Source: Acidaminococcus sp. CAG:917
GTDB lineage: Bacteria; Bacillota; Clostridia; Christensenellales; CAG-917
DNA length: 8,667 bases
Direction of reading: 5' to 3'
Assembly (NCBI GenBank): GCA_000437555.1
Contig: FR901027.1
Span: 56,544 to 65,210, forward strand
Under the pieces are notes generated by a model. It saw only the letters and a list, made by a program, of their open reading frames with translations, was not told where the DNA came from and made no database searches. The translations under genes and the position numbers were made by a program. Shown one piece after another: positions 1-6,122 of this stretch (its first letter is position 1; each line of letters begins with the position of its first letter).

Positions 1-1
1 T

Positions 2-586
2 CAGACGTTATCCAAAATAGTTTTCGAGCCCTACTGCCGTGACAAAAGCGCAATTAAAGGCATCGAAGACTTTTCGCACCTTTGGCTCATTTTTGAATTC
101 GACAAAGTAGAATACGATAAATTCACCCCCACCGTCAGACCGCCCCGACTTGGCGGCAACGCCAAAAAAGGAGTGTTTGCCACCCGTTCGCCTTTCCGTC
201 CCAACCGATTGGGGCTTAGCGTTGTAAAGCTTATAGGCATTGAAGACGGCGCACTATTGGTGTCGGGAGCCGACCTTGTGGACGGAACGCCCATATATGA
301 TATAAAGCCTTATATCCCTTCCGCCGACTGTATAGAAAACGCAAAAGGAGGCTTTTCGGACGAGTTTAAAAATTATAAGATTAACGTAAAAATCGAAACG
401 GACGATTTTTATTCTTTGCCTAAAAAAGCTCAGGAGGACATCGTTGCCGCCGTCGCCGAAGACCCGCGCCCCGCATACCACGACGACGAGAGAACTTACG
501 GTATGATTTACGACTCGTTTAATATTTCGTTTACCGTTTGCGGCGATATAGCAAATATTAATTCCGTCAAAAATTTTAAACAATAA
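2..586 (+). CDS. trmO: tRNA (N6-threonylcarbamoyladenosine-37) methyltransferase TrmO, 5' end cut off by the window
   Basis: TrmO (TsaA/UPF0066 family) uses S-adenosylmethionine to methylate t6A at position 37 of certain threonine tRNAs, giving m6t6A and tuning decoding. The open frame runs from base 2, with 194 codons visible. The missing N-terminus is probably about 20-30 residues, judging from usual family length. The beta-barrel TsaA-like domain shows FSHLWLIFEF (visible residues 24-33), the signature RPPRLGGN then GVFATRSPFRPN (46-68), LGLSVVKL (70-77), and DLVDGTPIYDIKPYIP (91-106). The smaller C-terminal domain carries EDPRPAYH and RTYGMIYDSFNISF (about 153-177), also typical. The usual FRPNPIGLS reads FRPNRLGLS here, a mild variant. 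The gene ends in TAA and converges on the unknown gene at 828-1667; no partner gene follows it. Family assignment is very secure; the start lies outside the window. Confidence 0.95.
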   Translation, partial: QTLSKIVFEPYCRDKSAIKGIEDFSHLWLIFEFDKVEYDKFTPTVRPPRLGGNAKKGVFATRSPFRPNRLGLSVVKLIGIEDGALLVSGADLVDGTPIYDIKPYIPSADCIENAKGGFSDEFKNYKINVKIETDDFYSLPKKAQEDIVAAVAEDPRPAYHDDERTYGMIYDSFNISFTVCGDIANINSVKNFKQ

Positions 587-753
587 AAATTCAGCTTTTA
601 CTTTTTTGCTAAAATGCCTTTAATCGCCTCATTTTATTTTTAACCGAAATTGCTATTTATAAAATTTAAATTGGCGCTTTTAAATTCAATCTGATTTTAA
701 TTGTGCTTTTTTTGACATTTTAATAAACGTACATTTTGCCCGTTGATTTTGTC

Positions 754-777
754 AAAAGCTTTAAGCTTTTTTGTTTT
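754..777 (+). terminator. Weak intrinsic terminator candidate for trmO
   Basis: A 7-bp stem AAAAGCT/AGCTTTT (754-760 with 764-770) with loop TTA is followed by TTGTTTT. It lies about 170 nt after the trmO stop, in the convergent gap before the minus-strand gene. The stem has only two G-C pairs, so it may be weak. No better plus-strand terminator is visible between 587 and 827. Confidence 0.35.
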
Positions 778-803
778 AAGTCTACACAACAGTTTTAAAG
801 GAC

Positions 804-829
804 AAAAATAAAAACCGCTTTTGCGGTTT
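804..829 (-). terminator. Intrinsic terminator of the unknown gene at 828-1667
   Basis: Read on the minus strand, AAACCGC/GCGGTTT (829-823 with 818-812) forms a 7-bp stem with an AAAA loop, followed by TTATTTTT. The stem starts inside the stop codon at 828-830, so termination is tightly coupled to the end of the frame. Confidence 0.8.
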
Positions 830-1667
830 AAATTTTTACTACGTCGTCTCGACTTAAGCATCTGCCCGTCTTGGCGTCTTGAAACAGCATCCATATACCG
901 CCGTCATCGTCGACCGGCACAAATTGGGAAATGTTTCTGATTTCGTCGGGAGGCAAAATATCTTCTCTGCCGGGAATTCCGTAACAGACGTATAACGCTT
1001 CGCCGAGCTCCTCTATCACGCCGACGACGTAGTAACAGTCCTCGCAGTCCACCCTTACCCACTTTGAATTGGGAATACGCTCGCAAAGCCGAGTTTCGGT
1101 CGGATAACAAACGAACATCTCCTCAAGCTGGGGTTTGACCGCCTGGTAAAAGTTTTTGCCGTTAAATTCCACGCCGAGCAGCATCGTCGGTTTATCCTTT
1201 TTTGCGCCCTCGGTTTTGTCTTTGGATTCCGACTTTGTTTTAGCCCTCAGTATTATCTCGTCGCCGTATTTATTTTCGCCGTCAGAGTTTTCCGATTCGT
1301 CCGCCTTATCTTTGGCTTCTTTTGATGTGCCGCTTATTGAATTTGCGGAGTCTTCCTCTTTTTTGTCAAATGCGCCGCTTCTCAATTTTTCTAAAAGATA
1401 AGGACAGCGGTTTGACTTTCCGCTAAATCCCGAATACGTCTCGCCGTTTATTACAGCTACTGCGCTGACGTCGGCAGGCAAATTTGCGGCAATCGAAAAC
1501 GTCTTGCCGGTTATGTCATAAGACTTGTCTCCGTCAATATCGGTCAATAAGCGCGCGCCCACAAGACTGTCGCCCGCTTCCACTCTGACTTTACCGGCAG
1601 TTTCGGTCAGTTTTAATATTTCACGGTTTTTTTCGCTCTTTAAAATCAGGATAATTTTTTGATACAT
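828..1667 (-). CDS. Conserved-looking protein of unknown function: two folded modules joined by a charged linker
   Basis: I do not recognise a named family. The protein has 279 residues and no signal peptide or membrane segment. Residues 1-98 look beta-rich, with a DIDGDKSYDITGKTF stretch and VAVINGETYSGFSGKS near 70-85. Residues about 101-160 are a low-complexity linker rich in K, E, D and S, likely disordered. Residues about 163-279 form a second module with FYQAVKPQLEEMF, IPNSKWVRVDCED, YYVVGVIEELGEALYVCYGIPG and a final WMLFQDAKTG. I recall similar C-terminal modules in uncharacterised Clostridia proteins but cannot verify that. The start at 1667 is chosen because GTGAGG sits 5 nt before the ATG; an in-frame ATG at 1697 would add 10 residues without such a site. 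The gene stands alone, with its own terminator overlapping the stop. Coding is well supported; function is unknown. Confidence 0.85.
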   Translation of the reverse strand: MYQKIILILKSEKNREILKLTETAGKVRVEAGDSLVGARLLTDIDGDKSYDITGKTFSIAANLPADVSAVAVINGETYSGFSGKSNRCPYLLEKLRSGAFDKKEEDSANSISGTSKEAKDKADESENSDGENKYGDEIILRAKTKSESKDKTEGAKKDKPTMLLGVEFNGKNFYQAVKPQLEEMFVCYPTETRLCERIPNSKWVRVDCEDCYYVVGVIEELGEALYVCYGIPGREDILPPDEIRNISQFVPVDDDGGIWMLFQDAKTGRCLSRDDVVKI

Positions 1668-1810
1668 ACAAACCTCACACAATAATTTATGCGGCAAGGC
1701 TTGAAAAATTCGCCGATATGCTATTTTAAATAGAATTTAATTTAAATTTAAACGTATGCCGCCTATCGGATTGTCTTTAGTCCGCTTTTATTTTTACGTT
1801 TAATTTTTGA

Positions 1811-1836
1811 TATAAAAAAGCTCGGATACTCCGAGC
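1811..1836 (-). terminator. Intrinsic terminator downstream of rsmA
   Basis: On the minus strand, GCTCGGA/TCCGAGC (1836-1830 with 1826-1820) is a perfect 7-bp G/C-rich stem with loop GTA, followed directly by TTTTTTATA. It lies about 175 nt past the rsmA stop, implying a long 3' untranslated region, and it insulates rsmA from the next minus-strand gene. Confidence 0.85.
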
Positions 1837-1919
1837 GGAAAATTTTGAGTTTTTGACAATCAAAGTTTTTAAATTCCCTAACGCCTGTCAATGCAAAGCG
1901 TTTTGGATATCTGCACGCG

Positions 1920-1954
1920 GCTTAGCTGCATAAGTTTAATTTATGCGCTAAAGC
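1920..1954. other. Imperfect hairpin in the rsmA 3' region
   Basis: GCATAA (1928-1933) pairs with TTATGC (1941-1946), and TTAGC (1922-1926) pairs with GCTAA (1947-1951) across a single bulged T. A further GC pair can form at each end past a bulged A. No T-run follows on either strand, so it is not a terminator. It lies inside the probable rsmA transcript, before the terminator at 1811-1836. Confidence 0.4.
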
Positions 1955-2009
1955 AACACAATGCGGCTGTTATATCTTTATAATCGCCCGTTTTTTAATC
2001 GCTAAAGAT

Positions 2010-2843
2010 TTATCCTTCCATAACTTTTAAAATTCTGACGAAGTCATCGAGCGACAGCGCCTCGCCTCTTACCGTGGGCGAAATATCTGCCCTTTTTAAA
2101 ATATCTAAGGCTGCTTCTCTCGATATCGAATATCCGCTCATAAGATTGTTGGTGAGCATCTTGCGGCGCATGGAAAAGGCGCATTTTACAAGCGAGGAAA
2201 GTTTTTTCAAATCGGTATCGGGCAGTTTGTTTTTATCTATCGTTATGTTGACCACCGCGCTGTCGACGTTGGGCTGAGGATAGAACATCTGTCTCGAAAC
2301 CGTTCTCGTCACGCACGCCTTTCCCCTCATCTTCACCCCGAGCGTTATTGCGGCATAATCTTTTGTGCCCTCCTTTGCGACAAGCCTATCGGCGACTTCC
2401 TTTTGCACCATAACGGTAACGGATATGACAGGCAAGTCGGATTCCAAAAAGTGCATAATCATAGGCGTGGTCACGTAATACGGCAAGTTTGCCACCACCT
2501 TAAACGGAGTCGAAACGATTTTTTCAAACTCCTCTTTTTGCATTTTAAGCACGTCTTTGAACACGACGGTCACGTTTTCTAATCCTTTTAAGGATAAATC
2601 GAGCACGGGAGCGAGATTTTTATCCACCTCAAAAGATATGACCTGCTTTGCCTTTTCGGCAATAGCTCTCGTAAGAGTTCCTGCGCCTGTGCCTATCTCG
2701 ACTACGGTATCGTCATATGTGACGTGTGCGTCGTCAACGATTGCATTAAGCAAATTCTTGTCCGTAACAAAATTCTGACCCAAGGCTTTGTTGAATTTAA
2801 ATCCGCTTGATATGATTAAATCTTTTACGTTTGGTGAATCCAT
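2010..2843 (-). CDS. rsmA: 16S rRNA (adenine1518-N6/adenine1519-N6)-dimethyltransferase RsmA (KsgA)
   Basis: RsmA dimethylates two adjacent adenines in the 3'-terminal helix 45 hairpin of 16S rRNA during late small-subunit assembly; its loss classically gives kasugamycin resistance. The 277-residue length matches the family. Seen in order: LGQNF (21-25), SAM-binding motif I VEIGTGAGTLT (48-58), the acidic strand FEVDKNL (71-77), catalytic motif NLPYY (119-123), and YPQPNVDSAVV (188-198), then the small helical C-terminal domain. Motif I reads GTGAGTLT rather than the commoner GPGLGALT. The start at 2843 fits the family N-terminus. An in-frame ATG at 2957 would add 38 A/T-coded residues with no family resemblance. 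No clear Shine-Dalgarno site precedes 2843. In many Firmicutes rsmA follows rnmV; here it has its own upstream gap and probably its own promoter. Confidence 0.96.
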   Translation of the reverse strand: MDSPNVKDLIISSGFKFNKALGQNFVTDKNLLNAIVDDAHVTYDDTVVEIGTGAGTLTRAIAEKAKQVISFEVDKNLAPVLDLSLKGLENVTVVFKDVLKMQKEEFEKIVSTPFKVVANLPYYVTTPMIMHFLESDLPVISVTVMVQKEVADRLVAKEGTKDYAAITLGVKMRGKACVTRTVSRQMFYPQPNVDSAVVNITIDKNKLPDTDLKKLSSLVKCAFSMRRKMLTNNLMSGYSISREAALDILKRADISPTVRGEALSLDDFVRILKVMEG

Positions 2844-2883
2844 AGTTATATATTGCTTTAAAAAAAAATAAATTGCAAATATT

Positions 2884-2911
2884 TTTATATTGTTTGAATA
2901 TTTTTTTTGAA
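2884..2911 (-). promoter_or_regulatory. Candidate rsmA promoter next to an A/T-rich dyad
   Basis: On the minus strand, TTCAAA (2911-2906) and TATAAA (2889-2884) are separated by 16 nt, a weak sigma-A-like pair. It would start transcription about 34 nt before the rsmA ATG. The -35 lies in the left arm of the inverted repeat TTTTGAA-ACGG-TTCAAAA (2905-2922), which could be an operator or a chance dyad. In sequence this A/T-rich such matches are cheap. Confidence 0.3.
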
Positions 2912-2924
2912 ACGGTTCAAAATA

Positions 2925-3100
2925 ATAGTGTACTAAAGATGAATAATCGAAGTACAAAAGATAAAAGAGATTTTATCTGACTTAAACGTAAATACACTAT
3001 CATGCGTTTTTGTCAAAAAGTAAAAAAGGCTTGTACGGATACAGATGCATTCGTCAAGTCTTTTTTACTATATAAAAAAGGGCCGCCGCCCTTTTTTTTT
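2925..3100. other. Run of stem-loops ending in a terminator; possible non-coding RNA
   Basis: Four inverted repeats follow each other. ATAGTGTA/TACACTAT (2925-2932 with 2993-3000) encloses a perfect 8-bp hairpin, AGATAAAA-GAGA-TTTTATCT (2959-2978), whose plus-strand loop is of the stable GNRA type. Next is a roughly 17-bp stem (3019-3037 with 3052-3069) with one G-T wobble, one bulged T and a 14-nt loop. The terminator at 3074-3100 follows. Order and loop type favour a plus-strand transcript, but the same region is the end of the metG-tatD transcript on the minus strand, so the long hairpin may simply be a second terminator stem. It resembles no RNA family I know, and it is not a tRNA or T-box. 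Confidence 0.35.
3074..3100. terminator. Bidirectional intrinsic terminator after tatD
   Basis: AAAAAAGGGC (3074-3083) pairs with GCCCTTTTTT (3088-3097) around the loop CGCC. Nine T follow the G/C core on the plus strand and six on the minus strand, so it can stop transcripts in both directions. On the minus strand it ends the metG-tatD operon about 170 nt after the tatD stop. On the plus strand there is no upstream gene to serve unless 2925-3073 is transcribed. Confidence 0.85.
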
Positions 3101-3269
3101 AATTGTTTTAAACCGGTTTGGTTTTTTATGTTGGATTCTTACATTTTTGAGGTTCGTTAACTTCGGCGATAATTTAATGCTTTTTAATTTTATTAACTAA
3201 AGCAATGCTTAACTTTGCTTTTTATTTATAAGCCCTTAGATTTTAAAAGGCAACGTCAGGTTATGTCGC

Positions 3270-4043
3270 TTATTTTAGCTTTTTAAACAGTTCAAATGCA
3301 TTTTTTGTCGATATCTCTTTTAACTTTTCGGCGTCCGTATGTAAAATTTCCGCCGCTTTATCCACGACGATATTTGTATATTTCGGTTCATTTCTCCGAC
3401 CTCTATACGGCACGGGCGTAAGATAAGGGCTGTCCGTTTCAAAGAGTATTCTGTCCGAAGGAATTGACGGCAAAACCTCGTATATCGCCTTGGCGTTTTT
3501 AAAGGTTATCGCTCCGCCGAAAGAGAAATAGGCGTCGTATTTAGAATATATCGAAGCGGTTTCCTTTGAGCCCGAGTAACAATGAAAAACTATCCCGTTT
3601 TTGAGAAGCGAGCGGTTGTCGTCTAAAAGAGAAGTCATATCCTCGTAGGCGTCCCTCAAATGAATAATGACGGGGAGCGAAAGCGACGACGCAAGATGAA
3701 GCTGTCTGACAAAAACTTCCTTTTGTTTTTCCCTCGGAGAAAAATCGTAAAAGTAGTCAAGCCCTATCTCACCTATCGCCACGACTTTTTCGTCTTTCGA
3801 TAGAGATGCGTAAAGGTCAAGGTCGTCGTCGGTAAAACCGTCGGCATAATGCGGATGAGTGCCCACGGCGCAGAAAATATTTTCGTATTCGTCCGCTATC
3901 GAAACGCATTTGAGCGACGTTTCCCTGTCGCAGCCTATCGTTATAGCCCTCGATATTCCGTTTTTGCCGAGCGACGAGATGACTTCTTTTCTGTCCTCGC
4001 CAAAGCGCTCGTCGTCCAAGTGACAATGTGTATCTATCAGCAT
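3270..4043 (-). CDS. tatD: TatD-family metal-dependent hydrolase / DNase
   Basis: TatD proteins are cytoplasmic TIM-barrel hydrolases with 3'-5' exonuclease activity on DNA and RNA, linked to DNA repair and nucleic-acid turnover; the exact substrate of this copy is not certain. The 257-residue length is typical. Metal-site residues are all visible: H6 and H8 in DTHCHLD, E92 in GEIGLDYFYD (91-100), H128 in PVIIHLRDA, H154 in FHCYSGS, and D204 in FETDSPYLTP (201-210). The ATG lies inside the end of metG, with ATGCTGA combining tatD start and metG stop (7-nt overlap), so translation is very probably coupled; AAGG lies very close to the ATG and is a poor site by itself. The gene is the last of the metG-tatD operon, an arrangement common in Firmicutes. 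Confidence 0.95.
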   Translation of the reverse strand: MLIDTHCHLDDERFGEDRKEVISSLGKNGISRAITIGCDRETSLKCVSIADEYENIFCAVGTHPHYADGFTDDDLDLYASLSKDEKVVAIGEIGLDYFYDFSPREKQKEVFVRQLHLASSLSLPVIIHLRDAYEDMTSLLDDNRSLLKNGIVFHCYSGSKETASIYSKYDAYFSFGGAITFKNAKAIYEVLPSIPSDRILFETDSPYLTPVPYRGRRNEPKYTNIVVDKAAEILHTDAEKLKEISTKNAFELFKKLK

Positions 4044-6013
4044 ACCTTGCTACCGCTGTTGACTTTCACCATGGGAGTTATCAGCACCACCTTGTCGCCG
4101 TCTACGGCGCAAAGGAGCATACCCTCGCTCATGATACCTTTAAGTTTGGCAGGCTTGAGGTTGGCGACAACGACGACTTCCTTTCCGATAAGTTCCTCGG
4201 GGGAATAGTATTTAGCTATTCCGCTTACTATCGTCCTGGTTTCCTCGCCCACTTTTACGGAAAACTTTAAGAGTTTGTCGGCGTTTTCCACCTTTTCGGC
4301 GGTGATTATTTCACCGACTTTAAGCTCTACCTTGGCAAAATCTTCTATTGAAATTTGATTTATATCCGTTATTCCTTCCATTTTGGCTTTTTCGGCATCT
4401 TTGTCCGCTCCGTCGGGTTTAATATCCGCATTGCTCTTTTCTTTGTTTGCCGCCGCCAAAGTTTCCATTTCCTTTAAAACTTTTTGGACGTCGAGTCGTG
4501 CGTAAAGCGCTTCGTTTTGCTCCACTTTTACGCCTGCCGTCTTTTTGCTGCCGAAAGTTTTCAAACTGTCTAACGTCTTTTGCGTTTCGTCGAACGGGAA
4601 GGATTTATAAATCTTGGACGGCGTTTTGGGCAAAAACGGCGTTAAAAGGACGGACGCAAATCTTATAGCCTCGGCAAGGTTAAACATAACCGTTTTGAGT
4701 CTTGCAACGTTACCCTCTTTATTGAGCACCCAAGGCGTAGTTTCGTCGATATATTTGTTTGCTCTGCTAAGAAGGTCAAATATATGAGTCAACGCTTTGG
4801 ACGTGTCAAATTTATTCATTTCCTCGTCGACGGCATTTACCGTAGATAGCGCAAAACTTTTAAGTTCGTCGTCAACCGCTTCCGTCTTATCGGGCACAGG
4901 AATGACCCCGCCAAAATACTGACCTATCATTGCGGCGGTTCTCTTGATGAGGTTTCCCAGCGTATTTACAAGGTCGCTGTTTATACGCTTTATCAAAAGC
5001 TCGTTGGTGTATATGCCGTCCTGCCCGAAAGGCACGTCCCTTAAAAGATAAAATCTTATTGCGTCCACTCCGAAACGTTCGGCAAGCACGAGAGGATCAA
5101 CGACGTTGCCGGTTGACTTTGACATCTTTCCTCCGTCGAATAGCAACCAGCCGTGTCCGTAAACCTTTTTGGGGAGAGACAAATCAAGAGCCATTAAAAT
5201 GGCGGGCCAGATGATAGAATGGAAACGCACGATTTCCTTTGCCATCATATGAACGTCGGCAGGCCAATATTTTTTAAACAAACTTTCGTCGTCAGAGCCG
5301 TAGCCGAGCGCGGTGATATAGTTTGTCAGTGCGTCAATCCAGACATATATGACGTGACCTGTGTCAAACGATACGGGAATACCCCATTTAAACGAAGTCC
5401 TCGATACGGCGAGGTCGGCAAGTCCCGGCTTTAAAAAGGAGTTTATCATCTCGTTTCTTCTTGTGGCAGGCTCCAAAAAGTCCGACTCGGAAAGGAGTTT
5501 CATGATTTTATCCTGATATTTTGAAAGCCTGAAAAAATAGCTTGACTCTTTTGTCAGTTTGACTTCTCTGCCGCAGTCGGGGCATTTGCCGTCGACAAGC
5601 TGCGATTTTGTCCAGAACGATTCGCAGGGCACGCAATACCAGCCCTCGTATTCGCTTTTGTATATATCTCCTCTTTTATAAAGCTCGTCGAAAATTTTAG
5701 AAGCAAGCTTTTCGTGGTCGGCATCCGTTGTCCTTATAAAACGGTTATAGGAAATATCGTAAAGCTCCCACAGCTTCTTGAGCGAATCCACCTGACGGTC
5801 CACCCACTCTTTGGGGGTGATGTTATGTTTTTTTGCAGTATCTTCTATCTTTTGTCCGTGCTCGTCCGTGCCGGTAAGATAAAACACGTCGTAGCCTTGC
5901 ATACGCTTATATCTCGCTATTGCGTCGCATATGACCGTCGTATAGCAAGTACCTATGTGCCACTTTCCGCTCGGATAATAAATCGGTGTTGTAATGTAAA
6001 ACTTTTTGCTCAT
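4037..6013 (-). CDS. metG: Methionyl-tRNA synthetase with fused C-terminal tRNA-binding domain
   Basis: MetG charges initiator and elongator tRNA-Met with methionine using ATP. The protein has 658 residues. The class I catalytic core shows KWHIGTCYTT (18-26, the HIGH motif written HIGT), TGTDEHGQKI, a zinc knuckle with C127, C130, C144 and C147, and the KMSKS loop (296-300 within GGKMSKSTGN). An anticodon-binding helical domain follows. After a charged linker, residues 554-658 form a Trbp111-like OB-fold that helps bind tRNA and dimerise. The start at 6013 is set by GAGG 5 nt before the ATG and by the family N-terminus MSKKFYITTPIYYPSG; an in-frame ATG at 6064 would add 17 unrelated residues. 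It is transcribed from the promoter at 6080-6108 together with tatD. The threonine in place of the second HIGH histidine is unusual. Confidence 0.97.
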   Translation of the reverse strand: MSKKFYITTPIYYPSGKWHIGTCYTTVICDAIARYKRMQGYDVFYLTGTDEHGQKIEDTAKKHNITPKEWVDRQVDSLKKLWELYDISYNRFIRTTDADHEKLASKIFDELYKRGDIYKSEYEGWYCVPCESFWTKSQLVDGKCPDCGREVKLTKESSYFFRLSKYQDKIMKLLSESDFLEPATRRNEMINSFLKPGLADLAVSRTSFKWGIPVSFDTGHVIYVWIDALTNYITALGYGSDDESLFKKYWPADVHMMAKEIVRFHSIIWPAILMALDLSLPKKVYGHGWLLFDGGKMSKSTGNVVDPLVLAERFGVDAIRFYLLRDVPFGQDGIYTNELLIKRINSDLVNTLGNLIKRTAAMIGQYFGGVIPVPDKTEAVDDELKSFALSTVNAVDEEMNKFDTSKALTHIFDLLSRANKYIDETTPWVLNKEGNVARLKTVMFNLAEAIRFASVLLTPFLPKTPSKIYKSFPFDETQKTLDSLKTFGSKKTAGVKVEQNEALYARLDVQKVLKEMETLAAANKEKSNADIKPDGADKDAEKAKMEGITDINQISIEDFAKVELKVGEIITAEKVENADKLLKFSVKVGEETRTIVSGIAKYYSPEELIGKEVVVVANLKPAKLKGIMSEGMLLCAVDGDKVVLITPMVKVNSGSKVC

Positions 6014-6060
6014 ATAAGCCTCGTAACAAAACCGCCTCGGACGTGATACCGCAGGCGATT

Positions 6061-6089
6061 TCATAAATAATTTTTAGTTATTATACTAC
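6061..6089 (+). promoter_or_regulatory. Candidate spmA promoter, possibly sporulation sigma-E type
   Basis: On the plus strand, TCATAAA (6061-6067) and TATACTAC (6082-6089) are 14 nt apart. This partly matches the Bacillus sigma-E pattern of an ATA-containing -35 and a CATAC-like -10. TATACT (6082-6087) could also be a sigma-A -10, but no good -35 goes with it. The site overlaps the metG -10 on the other strand. Bacillus subtilis spmAB is, as I recall, sigma-E controlled, which makes the reading plausible; the match is imperfect and could be chance. Confidence 0.3.
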
Positions 6090-6108
6090 TAATTTTTAAA
6101 ATTGTAAA
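6080..6108 (-). promoter_or_regulatory. Sigma-A promoter of metG-tatD
   Basis: On the minus strand, TTTACA (6108-6103; five of six consensus bases) and a perfect TATAAT (6085-6080) are separated by the ideal 17 nt. Transcription should begin near 6073, leaving a leader of about 60 nt before the metG ATG. That leader is too short for a T-box or SAM riboswitch and shows no T-box sequence, so metG is probably not controlled that way here. Confidence 0.8.
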
Positions 6109-6122
6109 ATAAATATAACTGT

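Larger units (their letters stand above)
1668..2009. other. Gene-free gap between rsmA and the unknown gene
   Basis: No credible reading frame is present. The gap holds the minus-strand terminator at 1811-1836, an imperfect hairpin at 1920-1954, and an A/T-rich stretch at 1720-1760 that probably contains the promoter of the minus-strand gene at 828-1667. That stretch includes the 13-base palindrome CTATTTTAAATAG (1721-1733). Read on the minus strand it offers TAAAAT as a possible -10 with only a poor -35 (TTTAAA), so I do not call a promoter there. Confidence 0.6.
2844..3269. other. Long structured gap between tatD and rsmA
   Basis: No credible gene is present in 426 bases of strongly A/T-rich DNA. 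It contains the dyad at 2905-2922, an 8-base inverted repeat ATAGTGTA (2925-2932) / TACACTAT (2993-3000), a hairpin at 2959-2978, a long hairpin at 3019-3069 and a terminator at 3074-3100. Bases 3101-3269 show only a weak hairpin (3199-3205 with 3215-3221). I could not recognise remnants of rnmV, which commonly sits near this point in Firmicutes. Confidence 0.6.

Noticed and set aside
747..757. TTTTGTCAAAA palindrome, also present within 3006-3018
   Set aside because: Two copies of a short A/T-rich dyad in A/T-rich intergenic DNA are expected by chance; neither lies at a clear promoter.
697..894. 65-residue minus-strand frame over the trmO/unknown-gene gap
   Set aside because: It overlaps the real gene's end and terminator, is rich in K/R/S and has no ribosome site or family pattern.
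2844..2957. 38-residue N-terminal extension of RsmA from an ATG at 2957
   Set aside because: The extra residues are A/T-coded, resemble no RsmA, and cross the candidate promoter and dyad; the family N-terminus begins at 2843.
6014..6073. Possible T-box or riboswitch leader before metG
   Set aside because: The leader from the predicted start is only about 60 nt and contains neither a T-box sequence nor a terminator-antiterminator pair.
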